A stretch of 64,000 nucleotides of DNA from Pseudomonas sp. MYb327 (GCF_040438925.1 NZ_CP159258.1:4968501-5032500), one strand, 5' to 3'. Positions 9,295 to 18,021 are shown, counted from the first letter of the stretch. Numbers and translations: made by a program. The notes: generated from the sequence alone by a model not told the origin.

Positions 9295-9332
9295 AATCGC
9301 TCGCCACAAGTTTCAATGATCGCCCAATAAAA

Positions 9333-9362
9333 AACGCCGACGCTGTATCAGCCGTCGGCGTT
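9333..9362 (-). terminator. Rho-independent terminator of the metQ-like gene
   Basis: AACGCCGAC pairs with GTCGGCGTT; read on the minus strand the stem is followed by a run of T, about 30 nt after the stop of the MetQ-like gene. Confidence 0.85.
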
Positions 9363-9391
9363 GGAAACCTTGAAGGGGTTTACCTCGCGAA

Positions 9392-10174
9392 TCAGAACGC
9401 CGGCAGTACTGCGCCGCTGTACTTCTTCTCGATGAATGCTTTCACTTCCGGGCTGGTCAATGCCTTGGCCAGTTTCTGGATGGCGGCGCTGTCCTTGTTA
9501 TCAGGACGAGCGACCAGGAAGTTCACGTAAGGCGAATCCGCACCTTCGATCACCAGCGCGTCTTTAGCCGGGTTCAGGCCCGCTTCCAGCGCGTAGTTGG
9601 TGTTGATCATGTCCAGGTCGACTTGATCCAGCACGCGCGGCAGCATGGCGGATTCCAGTTCCTTGAACTTGAAGTTGTGCGGGTTCTTGGCGATGTCTTT
9701 CGGCGTGGCCAGGGCGTTTTTCGGGTCTTTCAACTCGATCAGGCCAGCCTTCTGCAGCAGGATCAGGGCACGGCCGCTGTTGCTGCCTTCGTTAGGAATG
9801 GCAATGGTCGCGCCGTCTTTCAGCTCGGCCAGGGTTTTGACTTTCTTCGAGTAGCCACCGAACGGTTCAACGTGAACGCCGATCACGGTCACCAGGTTGG
9901 TGCCTTTGCCTTCGTTGAAGCTTTTCAGATACGGCAGGGTCTGGAAGTAGTTGGCGTCCAGACGCTTCTGGTCGACCTGTACGTTCGGCTGAACGTAGTC
10001 GGTGAAGACTTTGATTTCCAGGTCCACGCCTTCTTTGGCGAGGGTTGGCTTGATTAGCTCAAGAATCTCGGCGTGTGGAATCGGGGTCGCCGCAACCACC
10101 AGTTTTTCGCCAGCCTGGGCCAGGCCCGCGGTCAGGGCAGCCGCCAGTGCGGTGAACAACAGAACCTTTTTCAT
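9392..10174 (-). CDS. MetQ/NlpA family methionine-type substrate-binding protein
   Basis: Periplasmic binding protein of 260 residues. The signal peptide ends AGLAQA|GEKLVV, a signal peptidase I site without lipobox cysteine, so it is soluble rather than acylated. The fold is shown by KLVVAATPIPHAEILELIKP, QKRLDANYFQTLPYLKSFNE, IAIPNEGSNSGRALILLQKA and LDMINTNYALEAGLNP. MetQ proteins deliver methionine or related thioethers to MetNI. No metN or metI lies nearby, so it must borrow a distant transporter. AAGGA precedes ATG 10174. The AT-rich upstream region (10260-10330) contains repeated ATATTC, as in front of other sulfur genes here. Confidence 0.87.
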   Translation of the reverse strand: MKKVLLFTALAAALTAGLAQAGEKLVVAATPIPHAEILELIKPTLAKEGVDLEIKVFTDYVQPNVQVDQKRLDANYFQTLPYLKSFNEGKGTNLVTVIGVHVEPFGGYSKKVKTLAELKDGATIAIPNEGSNSGRALILLQKAGLIELKDPKNALATPKDIAKNPHNFKFKELESAMLPRVLDQVDLDMINTNYALEAGLNPAKDALVIEGADSPYVNFLVARPDNKDSAAIQKLAKALTSPEVKAFIEKKYSGAVLPAF

Positions 10175-10348
10175 GCAGTGTCCTTATCGAAAATCACAGT
10201 CGCTTGTGGCGACGGCTAAGTATTAAGTGCCAGCGAAGTGCTATCGCTGGCGTGACGCGGACAATACCGGGATTTTATATTCCCGAACAATATCTTTTAT
10301 TCACTTTCATATTCCATTTTGTTCATATCGCTCTAGCTCGCACATTCC

Positions 10349-10432
10349 CTGTAGGAGCTGGCTTGCCAGCGATGGCGCCTGTACAGAAAAAAACCGCACA
10401 GGCCCAATCGCGAGCCAGCTTGCTCCTACAGG
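10349..10432. repeat. REP pair overlapping the 3' end of the sigma-54 activator gene
   Basis: Convergent REP copies at 10349-10373 and 10406-10432. The right copy contains CTCCTACAGG, whose CTA (10426-10428) is the TAG stop codon of the neighbouring gene. Confidence 0.85.
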
Positions 10433-11349
10433 AGGGCGGTATTTTTCAGGAGTTGCTTCAGGGCTTCTTTTTCGGCGGCGCTACCGTGGCCGAGAATCCG
10501 CTTGAGCTGCTGTTCGATTTGCACCAAACCTTCATCTGGCAAATTCAAATGCTCCGGCAGGATCTCGTCACCGGTACTCACCAACAGCGCAAAGTGAATG
10601 ACGTTTTCCAGCTCACGGGTATTGCCCGGCCAGCTGTGTCGCTCCAGCACGGCTTGCGCTGCCTCGCTGATCAGCGGCACTGGCAAGTCCAGGCGCTGGC
10701 TGTAGATGCCGAGGAAGTATTCCGCCAGCGACAGGATGTCGCCCACCCGCTCGCGCAGGGCCGGTAGTTCGAGCTGCCCCTCGCTGAGGTAGTGGTAAAG
10801 CCGCTCATGGAATTTTCCGGCAGCGACAGCCTGGGCCAGGTCGATGCTGGTGGCGGCGACCAGGCGCACGTCCACCGGGCTTGGCTGATGTGCACCGACG
10901 CGTGTCACTTCGTGGTTTTCCAAAGCGGCGAGCAATTTGATCTGGATCGGCAGCGGCAGGTCGCCGATTTCATCCAGGTACAAAGTGCCGCCGTTGGCCG
11001 AACCGAACCAGCCGGCGCGACTGCTGGCCGAACCGCTGTAACTGCCGGCGGCATAACCGAACAATTCGGCATCGGCATAGGTCGGGCTGATCGCGCCGCA
11101 ATTGACCGAGACGAACAATCCACCGCGATCACTGGCGCGATGGATATGCCGCGCCAACAGCTCCTTGCCGCTGCCGGTTTCGCCACGGATCAACACCGAG
11201 ATCGAGCGCGGCGCCAGTTGCTCCAGTTCCTGGCGCAACTGGCGCGAGCGTGGATCGACGAACACCAGCGCCTTGGCGCGGATGCTCAGAGGACTTTTTT
11301 CCGCGTCGGGAAAGGTCAGCAGTGGCTGGCCGAAGGTTTCAAAACTCAT
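10426..11349 (-). CDS. Sigma-54-interacting AAA+ regulator without recognisable DNA-binding domain
   Basis: 307-residue protein made almost only of a bacterial enhancer-binding AAA+ domain. Walker A RGETGSGKE (56-63), Walker B GGTLYLDEIGD (120-130), and the late motif HSWPGNTRELENVI are present, so ATPase activity is plausible. The sigma-54 contact loop, normally GAFTGA, reads GSYSGS (102-107). No receiver or GAF domain precedes the AAA+ domain, and no Fis-type helix-turn-helix follows it: the tail after RELENV is about 60 residues ending AAEKEALKQLLKNTALL. The closest family I can name is SfnR, which controls sulfone and sulfonate use under sulfur starvation, fitting the location. ATG 11349 has GGGAG upstream. 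The stop codon lies inside a REP element. Confidence 0.75.
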   Translation of the reverse strand: MSFETFGQPLLTFPDAEKSPLSIRAKALVFVDPRSRQLRQELEQLAPRSISVLIRGETGSGKELLARHIHRASDRGGLFVSVNCGAISPTYADAELFGYAAGSYSGSASSRAGWFGSANGGTLYLDEIGDLPLPIQIKLLAALENHEVTRVGAHQPSPVDVRLVAATSIDLAQAVAAGKFHERLYHYLSEGQLELPALRERVGDILSLAEYFLGIYSQRLDLPVPLISEAAQAVLERHSWPGNTRELENVIHFALLVSTGDEILPEHLNLPDEGLVQIEQQLKRILGHGSAAEKEALKQLLKNTALL

Positions 11350-11402
11350 GGCAGGCTCCCGCCCGAAACCGCCAAGCGACGGGGGCGTAAAAAATAATAG
11401 AT

Positions 11403-11984
11403 TCAGGCACGGCGCAGGGCGTGGTGTTCCATGCGGTTTTGCAAGCGATAGAGATAGGCAAAACCCTGCTCCCAACGCTGATGACCCGACTTCACATTGA
11501 TGTGCCCGGCACCCGCGAGGATCCCCGCTTCCGCGCCCCAGTTACGCGCCAGCTCCAGCGCTCGCGGCGCGCTGACGGCGGCGTCGTTGTCGGAGCTGAC
11601 GACCTGGCTGGGGAATGGCAGCAGGGATGTAGGGATCGGTGCGAAATTGCGCAGCGCTGGCGCGCAGGCCGGACGTTCGACGTCCGCCGGCGCCACCAGC
11701 AAGGCGCCACGTACCTGACGAAGAAACTGCACAGGCGCGGTAGCGGCCCAATGGGCGACGGTGATGCAACCCAGGCTATGGGCGATCAGGATGACCGGAG
11801 TGTTGTCTGCGGCAATCGCCTCGGCCAGCGCCGCCACCCAGTCTTCACGACGAGGCGTCAGCCAGTCGTCCTGCTCCACCCGTGCGCTGTTCGGCAGACT
11901 GTTCTGCCAATGGCTTTGCCAATGATCTTCCGGCGATCCTTGCCAGCCCGGCACAATCAGGTAGCGAATTGATTCGTTGCGCAT
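11403..11984 (-). CDS. RBBP9/YdeN-type alpha/beta hydrolase
   Basis: Small cytoplasmic serine hydrolase of 193 residues. It opens RYLIVPGWQGSPEDHWQSHW as in this family, has nucleophile motif AHSLGC near residue 79 and a late GAGHINVKSG that supplies the catalytic His. An upstream in-frame extension reads through a REP element and AT-rich promoter sequence, so I place the start at ATG 11984, after AGGAG. Ends about 50 nt before the activator gene on the same strand. Substrate unknown. Confidence 0.82.
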   Translation of the reverse strand: MRNESIRYLIVPGWQGSPEDHWQSHWQNSLPNSARVEQDDWLTPRREDWVAALAEAIAADNTPVILIAHSLGCITVAHWAATAPVQFLRQVRGALLVAPADVERPACAPALRNFAPIPTSLLPFPSQVVSSDNDAAVSAPRALELARNWGAEAGILAGAGHINVKSGHQRWEQGFAYLYRLQNRMEHHALRRA

Positions 11985-12100
11985 GGGGGAGCTCTCCTGC
12001 TGCGTGTCTGTTCCCGATCGAGTATAGGGTTGGGATTTATATTCGTTAAGGAATAAGAAGCTATTTATTAAGACTAATAAAGAATATAAAAATACACCCC

Positions 12101-12192
12101 TTGTAGGAGCTGGCTTGCCAGCGATGGCTTCCGGCCAGTCGATACAAATGTTGTCTGAGTTACCGCTATCGCTGGCAAGCCAGCTCCTACAG
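12101..12192. repeat. REP pair (convergent)
   Basis: Copies at 12101-12126 and 12168-12192, between the hydrolase promoter region (AT-rich 12010-12095 with ATATTCGTTAAGGAATAAG) and the exbD terminator. Confidence 0.9.
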
Positions 12193-12212
12193 CTTTTGTG
12201 TCTCGTTGGAAT

Positions 12213-12248
12213 AAAAAAGGGGCCGCACCCTGCCAAGGAGACGGCCCC
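12213..12248 (-). terminator. Terminator of the tonB-exbB-exbD operon
   Basis: GGGGCCG pairs with CGGCCCC; on the minus strand the stem is followed by six T. It lies 18 nt after the exbD stop. Confidence 0.9.
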
Positions 12249-12265
12249 GGAAAATCGAAAATCTA

Positions 12266-12667
12266 TTAGCGCGCGGTAATCACCGACAACTTGGTAATCC
12301 CTGCCCGCTCAATGGACGCCATGGCCCGCGCCACTTCGCCGTAATTCACCCCGTCGTCAGCCTGCAATTGCACCCGCACTTCCGGGTCTTTGGCCTTGGC
12401 CGCTTGTAGCTTGAATTCCAGCAAATCCGGCTGGATTTCATCCTTGTTGATAAACAGCTTGCCGGCACCGTCGATGCTCACCACCAGCGGGTCTTTCTGC
12501 TCCACCGGCGCCACGGCTTCGGTTTTGGGCAGGTTGATCGGAATCGCGTTGGTCAGCAGCGGCGCGGTGACGATGAACACCACCAGCAGCACCAGCATCA
12601 CGTCCACCAGCGGCGTCACGTTGATCTCGCTCAGCACCTCATCGCTGTCTTGCGTGGAGAAGGCCAT
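12266..12667 (-). CDS. exbD: Biopolymer transport protein ExbD
   Basis: 133 residues. One N-terminal membrane helix with the proton-relay aspartate in LVDVMLVLLVVFIVTAPLL, then a periplasmic domain. It forms the TonB energising complex with ExbB, using the proton motive force. It lies 1 bp after exbB and ends at a strong terminator. AGGAGG lies about 10 nt before ATG 12667. Confidence 0.93.
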   Translation of the reverse strand: MAFSTQDSDEVLSEINVTPLVDVMLVLLVVFIVTAPLLTNAIPINLPKTEAVAPVEQKDPLVVSIDGAGKLFINKDEIQPDLLEFKLQAAKAKDPEVRVQLQADDGVNYGEVARAMASIERAGITKLSVITAR

Positions 12668-12668
12668 A

Positions 12669-13394
12669 TCAGGACGCCTCCTTCACTTTCTGTGCATTGC
12701 CCGATGGCGCGGCTTTGTGCGCCGTCGGGTGGATCAACACGCGGAATGAGCTCTTCTGCGCCAGGCTGTAGAAGTCGTGGGCGAAGTCATCCAGATCCGC
12801 CGCCGTCAGTTTCAAACGACGCAAAAAGTAGTTGTAAACCAGCACCGCCGGCACTGCGACGGCGATCCCCACACCGGTCGCAACCAGCGCTGCACCAATC
12901 GGCCCGGCCACTGTTTCGAGGCTCGCCGAACCCGCCGCGCTGATGCCCTTCAACGCCTCCATGATTCCCCACACCGTGCCGAACAAACCTATGAACGGCG
13001 ACGTACTGCCAATACTCGCAACCACCGCCAGCCCGGTTTCCAGCGAGCGGCGCTCGCGCACGATTTGCTGACGCAAGGCTCGCTCAAGGCGATCCTGATG
13101 ATTGATCGCCTGGCTCAAATCCGCCGCTTGCGGCGCCTCGCCCACCTGGATCGCCGCATAACCGGCCTGTGCCACCCGCGCTGCAGCGCCAGGTTGCGTC
13201 TCGGCTAACTCTGCCGCCGAGTCCAGACTCGATGCGGCCCAAAACTGTTTGTGAAACTTGCGATCCTGGGCTTTAAGGCGACCGAACTGCACACCCTTGA
13301 GCAATGCCAGGCCCCAGGTGGCGACGGAAAAAACCACCAGCAGCCAAATCACCGCACTTTCGATGGATTCGAGTGGAGATGCCAATAACGTCAT
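12669..13394 (-). CDS. exbB: Biopolymer transport protein ExbB
   Basis: 241-residue MotA/TolQ/ExbB proton channel with three hydrophobic segments: about residues 14-34, 125-147 and 165-190. Characteristic text is LAVVASIGSTSPFIGLFGTV and AALVATGVGIAVAVPAVLVY. GAGG precedes ATG 13394. In P. aeruginosa the equivalent tonB2-exbB1-exbD1 set is a second TonB system; here it sits next to a sulfate-ester receptor. Confidence 0.93.
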   Translation of the reverse strand: MTLLASPLESIESAVIWLLVVFSVATWGLALLKGVQFGRLKAQDRKFHKQFWAASSLDSAAELAETQPGAAARVAQAGYAAIQVGEAPQAADLSQAINHQDRLERALRQQIVRERRSLETGLAVVASIGSTSPFIGLFGTVWGIMEALKGISAAGSASLETVAGPIGAALVATGVGIAVAVPAVLVYNYFLRRLKLTAADLDDFAHDFYSLAQKSSFRVLIHPTAHKAAPSGNAQKVKEAS

Positions 13395-13438
13395 GGTGAA
13401 TTCCTCGTGTAAAACTTTCGCGCGAATTAGGTTTCTGT

Positions 13439-14257
13439 TTAATGAATCTTGAAATCGATGGGCACGCTGACCCAGCCGTCCTGAGCGACATCACCCTGCT
13501 TGGCCGGCACAAAACTCCAGCGTTTCACTGCACTCAGGGCGGCCTCATCGAGGGCATCGCGACCACTGCTTTTCTGAATCTGGATCTCGCCGGGCTTGCC
13601 GCTGGCGAGAACATGCACACGCAACAACACCGTGCCTTCCCAACCGCGACGCTGGGCCAGCGACGGATACTCCGGCGCCGGATTTTTCAGGTACCCGGCG
13701 TTGGCCGAGGCCGGTGTCACTGGCGCGGGCGCCGGTGGTGCAGGTGGTGCCGGGGCTGCGACCGGAGCTGCCGGTTGTGGCGGCGCGGGCGGTTGCTGGG
13801 CAGCTTTTGGCACCGGTTTTGATACTGGTTTAATCACCGGTTTTGGCTTGGGAATCGGTTTCGGCGGCGCCGGTTTGGCCGCCAATTCGTCCACCACGGG
13901 CGGCGGCGGTTCGACCACTGGTGGTGGCGGTGGCGGCGGTACTGGCGGAGGCGGCTCGACCACGGGCGGCGCCGGACGCGAAAACTCGATGGTCATCGGC
14001 GGAATTTCCGGCGGTACGATCGGCAAGGCTTTGGTCGGCTGCTGATTGACCCAGTAGATCACCGCGCCGTGCACCAGCAATGCCAACACACCGAGCAGAA
14101 TCGTCTCGCGTCGGCTCAGGATGCCCTTGGGCGCACGCTGCAAACGCAGCTGGCCCAAGGGCACGCGGTGTACCCGCCCGAGGTCGACCAACTCGCCACC
14201 TGGCGCCTGGCGCCAAAGCACCTCGTGTGCGCTGGCGGCGGTCTGGACTTTGCCCAT
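13439..14257 (-). CDS. tonB: TonB energy transducer
   Basis: 272 residues. The start ATG 14257 (MGKVQTAASAHEVLWRQ) follows GGGAG. Unlike short TonBs it has about 50 cytoplasmic residues before the single helix (ETILLGVLALLVHGAVIYWV), then a Pro-rich spacer with runs of PPPP and repeated KP dipeptides, then the C-terminal receptor-binding domain YPSLAQRRGWEGTVLLRVHV ... ALSAVKRWSFVPA. First gene of tonB-exbB-exbD. The next gene upstream on the same strand is the SftP-like receptor, which this complex probably powers. Confidence 0.92.
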   Translation of the reverse strand: MGKVQTAASAHEVLWRQAPGGELVDLGRVHRVPLGQLRLQRAPKGILSRRETILLGVLALLVHGAVIYWVNQQPTKALPIVPPEIPPMTIEFSRPAPPVVEPPPPVPPPPPPPVVEPPPPVVDELAAKPAPPKPIPKPKPVIKPVSKPVPKAAQQPPAPPQPAAPVAAPAPPAPPAPAPVTPASANAGYLKNPAPEYPSLAQRRGWEGTVLLRVHVLASGKPGEIQIQKSSGRDALDEAALSAVKRWSFVPAKQGDVAQDGWVSVPIDFKIH

Positions 14258-14353
14258 TGATTTACTCCCTGCGATCTCTTTGCGAATGACCCGATACGCC
14301 GAACCCGACATCCCCCGAACGACGTATCGATGGGTTAATCATTGAGCTAGACG

Positions 14354-14405
14354 CTTATCTCTTAAAGTAATCTTTAACATTAAAACTAGATCAAAAACGA
14401 ATATC
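14354..14405. promoter_or_regulatory. 52-bp block resembling 21464-21515
   Basis: AT-rich block 97-148 nt upstream of tonB. It aligns without gaps to the block before atsB: both begin CTTATCTCT, and both end in TAGATCAAAAAC followed two bases later by ATATC (17 of the last 19 bases equal). A shared activator site is the likely reason. Confidence 0.55.
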
Positions 14406-14458
14406 AAAAACGCTCTGTTCGCTGCAGGCCTTGCCCCGTAAGGGCTCGGGGACGGTGA

Positions 14459-14514
14459 CCGAAAACCCATGCTTTTGAAGCATTGAAAATATTCGTGAAG
14501 GGCATGGTTTTCGG
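14459..14514 (-). promoter_or_regulatory. Competing hairpins between the receptor gene and tonB
   Basis: A long stem pairs CCGAAAACCCATGC (14459-14472) with GCATGGTTTTCGG (14502-14514). A second hairpin, ATGCTT-TTG-AAGCAT (14469-14483), uses part of the same arm, so both cannot form fully at once. It begins 18 nt after the receptor stop. No T run follows, so it is not a plain terminator; a smaller CCCCG/CGGGG hairpin lies at 14434-14451. Confidence 0.5.
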
Positions 14515-14531
14515 TGTCGGCGTCGCATTGA

Positions 14532-16904
14532 TCAGAAGTCGTAGCGACCGGTTACGCCCAGCGTCCGTGGCGTGCCGAGCAAGCCTTCATAACCACCGTT
14601 GGCGGCGGTCCAGAGCGTTGTGTAGTAGGTTTTGTCAAAGGCGTTTTTCAGCCACAGCGAGACGTCCCATTGCCCCTGCCTGAAGTCGCCGCGCAGGCCG
14701 GTGGACAGGTTGACCACGGCGTAGCTCGGGATCTGGCCGAAGTCGGAATCCTCCACCGTGCCCACCGCTTTGGAGCGAAAGGCGTAGCTGCCGGTGACGT
14801 ACTCTTCGAGACCGTTACTCAGGTTCCATTTGTATTCGCCGTTGGCGTTGCCGATCCATTTTGACGCGCCAACCACTTGGTGACCGGTCAGGTCGCACGA
14901 AGCCGGAGCACCCGGCGCCAGGCTGACTTCCGGTGGGCACGGCGCATCTTTGTAGGAGAGGTAGCTGACGTCGTTGTAGGAGCCGTTGATGTTCAGCGTC
15001 AGGCCACGCAACGGGATCAGCGTGCTTTCGAGTTCCACGCCACGCGAACGCACCGAGCCCGCGTTGGTCAGGTATTGCACGCGGTTGGCGTCGTCGTAGG
15101 CGTTGGTTTGATAGCCGTTGACCTGGGTCCAGAACACGTTGGCGTTAAGTTGCAGGCGACGGTCCCAGAGTGTGCTTTTGAAACCGAGTTCGGCGTTATT
15201 TGCACGCTCGGTGCCGATCAGCAGCGAGTCGGCGCCAGCAACCGGGGCGGTGCCGACAGCCAGGTTCACGCCGCCGGATTTCTCGCCGTGGGACAGGGTG
15301 GCGTAGCCGAGCAGGTTCTCGTTGAAGTGGTAGCTGAGGTTCAACAGACCCGAAGGGCTGGAGCTGTACTGGTTCAAATCACCGGAGTCGTAAACCCCGG
15401 CGCGTCCACGTCTGGCGGTCGCGGCCGCGCCGGTCACCGCTGCACCACCCTCCGGCGCATTGCGGTTGACCCAGGCGTTTTTCTCTTCGTAAGTGCCACG
15501 AATACCGGCGGTGAAGTCCAGCCGCTCCGTGAGGTGCCAGGTGCCTTGGGCAAACAGGGCGAAGCTGTCGGTTTTGATGTGGCCCTTGCCGACGCTGTTC
15601 ACGTTGGCCAATGCACCGGCGGGCGTGCCGTTCCAGATGTCGGCTTGCGGGCCGTAATAAGCGAAGGATTTGTTGTCCAGGTCATTGCCGAAGTAATAAG
15701 CGCCGAGCACGTAGTCGAAGAAGCCGCCGGTGGGCGAGGCCAGGCGAAATTCCTGGGAGTACTGTTTGTCTTCCACCGAGACCCCGGCGTTGTACGTCGT
15801 CGAGACGTTCAGCCCGTCGTCGTTACGCGGGGTGAAATTCCACCAGCGATAGGAGCTGATCGAGGTCAGGGTAAAGTCACTCGGCAGCGTCCAGTTCGCC
15901 TCTACCGAGGTGCCGCCCTGGTGCACGGTAACGTGCTGTTCGTCATTCAGGTTGACCTTGCGATGGGTGCCATCGACCAGCGTCGCCCCGGACGCAGTGG
16001 CCCGGTTTTGGTAGAGGTTGACGCCGTTAATGGTCGGCCCGGTGTTGTACAGCACACGGGTGCCGGCACTGGAATCCTCTTCGTTGTAGTCACCGATCCA
16101 GCGCAGGTTGAATGCCTCGTTCGGCTTGAACAGCAACTGCGCCCGGAAACCATCGCGTGAGCCGCCGTTCAAGTCATGGCCGTCGTATTCGTTTTTGATG
16201 TCGCCATCGCTGCGTGTGCGGTACGCGGAAAAACGCCCGGCGAGCTGATCATTCAATGGCCCGGAAATGGTTCCCTTGGTCTGGAAGTAGCCGTCCTCGC
16301 CCACCGAACTTTCGATGCTGCGCTCCGGGGTGAAGGTTGGCGCCCTCGTGCTGATGTTGATTACGCCAGCCGTGGTGTTCTTGCCGAACAACGTGCCTTG
16401 CGGACCGCGCAGCACTTCGAGCTGCTCGATGTCCATCAAATCGAACACCGCCATACCCGGCCGGCCAAGGTAGACGTTGTCGATATACAGCCCGACGCTA
16501 CCTTCCAGGCCATCGCTGGCCGGGTTGTTGCCCAGGCCACGGATCGACACGCTGGACTGGCGCGCATGCATGTAGGCGACGTTGACGCTAGGCACCAGTT
16601 GCTGCAAATCCTGAATGCGATAAACGCGCTGGGTTTCCAGCGTCTGGCCGCTGACCACGCTCATCGGGGTCGGTACATCCTGCGAACTTTCTTCACGGCG
16701 GCGGGTGGTGACGGTCACGGTTTCGAGTTGAGTGCCATCGGCTTTGGTCTGGCCCGATACGGTTTTTACCGGGGCATCTTCCGGGGTGGTGGTCTCGGCC
16801 GCATAGCCTTGGGTCCAACTGGCGCTCCCGGCCAGCAGCAGCGCCAGGGGCAGGCGCTTGAGCCGTTGGGGTGTAAGGGGTGACGCGAGGTTCAACGGAC
16901 TCAT
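14532..16904 (-). CDS. sftP: TonB-dependent receptor, SftP-like (sulfate esters)
   Basis: Outer membrane receptor with a precursor of 790 residues. Start ATG 16904 (MSPLNLASPLTPQRLKRLPL) follows CAGGAG; the signal peptide ends near YAAETTTP. TonB box-like stretch LETVTVTTRR is followed by the plug (QDVPTPMSVVSGQTLETQRV, VLRGPQGTLFGKNTTAGVIN) and a long beta-barrel ending TLGVTGRYDF with terminal Phe. It stands divergent from an SftR-like regulator, with AtsK beyond, which is the sftR/atsK/sftP grouping known from P. putida S-313, where SftP is needed for growth on certain sulfate esters. Ligand inferred from context. Confidence 0.82.
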   Translation of the reverse strand: MSPLNLASPLTPQRLKRLPLALLLAGSASWTQGYAAETTTPEDAPVKTVSGQTKADGTQLETVTVTTRRREESSQDVPTPMSVVSGQTLETQRVYRIQDLQQLVPSVNVAYMHARQSSVSIRGLGNNPASDGLEGSVGLYIDNVYLGRPGMAVFDLMDIEQLEVLRGPQGTLFGKNTTAGVINISTRAPTFTPERSIESSVGEDGYFQTKGTISGPLNDQLAGRFSAYRTRSDGDIKNEYDGHDLNGGSRDGFRAQLLFKPNEAFNLRWIGDYNEEDSSAGTRVLYNTGPTINGVNLYQNRATASGATLVDGTHRKVNLNDEQHVTVHQGGTSVEANWTLPSDFTLTSISSYRWWNFTPRNDDGLNVSTTYNAGVSVEDKQYSQEFRLASPTGGFFDYVLGAYYFGNDLDNKSFAYYGPQADIWNGTPAGALANVNSVGKGHIKTDSFALFAQGTWHLTERLDFTAGIRGTYEEKNAWVNRNAPEGGAAVTGAAATARRGRAGVYDSGDLNQYSSSPSGLLNLSYHFNENLLGYATLSHGEKSGGVNLAVGTAPVAGADSLLIGTERANNAELGFKSTLWDRRLQLNANVFWTQVNGYQTNAYDDANRVQYLTNAGSVRSRGVELESTLIPLRGLTLNINGSYNDVSYLSYKDAPCPPEVSLAPGAPASCDLTGHQVVGASKWIGNANGEYKWNLSNGLEEYVTGSYAFRSKAVGTVEDSDFGQIPSYAVVNLSTGLRGDFRQGQWDVSLWLKNAFDKTYYTTLWTAANGGYEGLLGTPRTLGVTGRYDF

Positions 16905-17070
16905 AAAGCGGCTCCTGATCAAAAAACACACAGCGACTTTTCAGTGATGCATATTCTTTAAAGTTATTTATTTATGTTTTTACAAAGATTTACTGCATAA
17001 GAGATTGCCTTTATAAGGAGTCGACCTAATGCATATCCAATGCATTTCCCCGATATTTTTTATGTGAAAA
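16905..17070. promoter_or_regulatory. Divergent sftP/sftR promoter region with repeated ATGCAT
   Basis: AT-rich intergenic region. ATGCAT occurs at 16947, 17029 and 17040 and again at the sftR start codon (17071), three of the four in the wider form ATGCATAT. A CysB-like ATATTCTTTAAAG lies at 16951. LysR regulators usually bind in such a divergent region, so these are candidate SftR sites. Confidence 0.5.
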
Positions 17071-18015
17071 ATGCATATCGATTTGCGCCAGCTCCGCCAC
17101 TTCATCGCCCTCGCCGACCAACGCAGCTTCGTCGCGGGCGCCATGGCCGTGAACCTGTCGCAGTCGGCGTTCAGTCGCAGCATCCAGGCGCTGGAGCACA
17201 GCGTCGGTTGTCAGTTGGTGGATCGCGGGCGCAAGGATCTGGCCCCGACCAAACAGGGCCAGGTGCTGCTCGAACACGCCCGGCGGCTGGTCAGCGGCGC
17301 GCAACAGATGGCCAACGAGATCAGCCAGTTCAACGGCCTGGAGGCTGGCGAATTGCGCTTCGGCTGCGGCCCGGCGCCAGCGGCGGGATTGATCCCACGG
17401 GCGATCGGCAGCTTCATCGGCCACTACCCCAAGGCCCGGGTGCAGTTTCAGGTGGATGACTGGCAGAGCTTGAGCAAGCGTCTGTTGAGCGAAGAGTTCG
17501 AATTTTTCGTCGCCGACACCCGGCAGTTCGAGGCAGACCCGGACTACCTGACCCAGCGTCTGCGTCCGCGCAAATGGCATTTCTGCTGCCGCGCCGGGCA
17601 TCCACTGGCCGCACATGAAAGCGTCAATGCCGCGCAATTGATGAGCTATCCGATGGCCGTCACCATTCGCCCGCCAAACCTGCGCAAAGTCATCGTCGAC
17701 CTGAGCGGCAGACCGGACTTCACACCCAATGTGGAATGCGAAAACAGCTACAGCCTGCTCGGCGTGGTGTTGCGTTCGGATGCGATTGGCATCGTCGGCG
17801 ATTATTCCGATGCGCTGCATAACGCCAAGGGTGAGCTGGTGCGTTTGAAGATCGATGGGTTGGCGGATGACCTGGAAGAGCTCTACACCCGCTACGGAAT
17901 TGTCAGCCGCGCGGGGTATCGGTTGTCACCGCTGGCCGAGGCGATGATTGCGCAGATCAAGGAGGTTGATGCGCAGGATGAAGAGGTATGTTCGCTGGAA
18001 TATCTGGCTGTCTGA
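17071..18015 (+). CDS. sftR: LysR family regulator, SftR-like
   Basis: 314 residues. Winged helix-turn-helix near residues 3-62 (IDLRQLRHFIALADQRSFVA, NLSQSAFSRSIQALEHSVGC), then a LysR effector domain. It is divergent from the receptor gene. SftR of P. putida S-313 controls the sulfate-ester genes; from memory it acts as a repressor relieved by sulfate esters. No clear ribosome binding site precedes ATG 17071. A close paralogue is 1.2 kb away (19229-20149), so which of the two is the true SftR cannot be settled from sequence alone. Confidence 0.78.
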   Translation: MHIDLRQLRHFIALADQRSFVAGAMAVNLSQSAFSRSIQALEHSVGCQLVDRGRKDLAPTKQGQVLLEHARRLVSGAQQMANEISQFNGLEAGELRFGCGPAPAAGLIPRAIGSFIGHYPKARVQFQVDDWQSLSKRLLSEEFEFFVADTRQFEADPDYLTQRLRPRKWHFCCRAGHPLAAHESVNAAQLMSYPMAVTIRPPNLRKVIVDLSGRPDFTPNVECENSYSLLGVVLRSDAIGIVGDYSDALHNAKGELVRLKIDGLADDLEELYTRYGIVSRAGYRLSPLAEAMIAQIKEVDAQDEEVCSLEYLAV

Positions 18016-18021
18016 TCCACC

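Noticed and set aside
14877..16160. 427-codon open frame on the plus strand
   Set aside because: Shadow of the TonB-dependent receptor gene.
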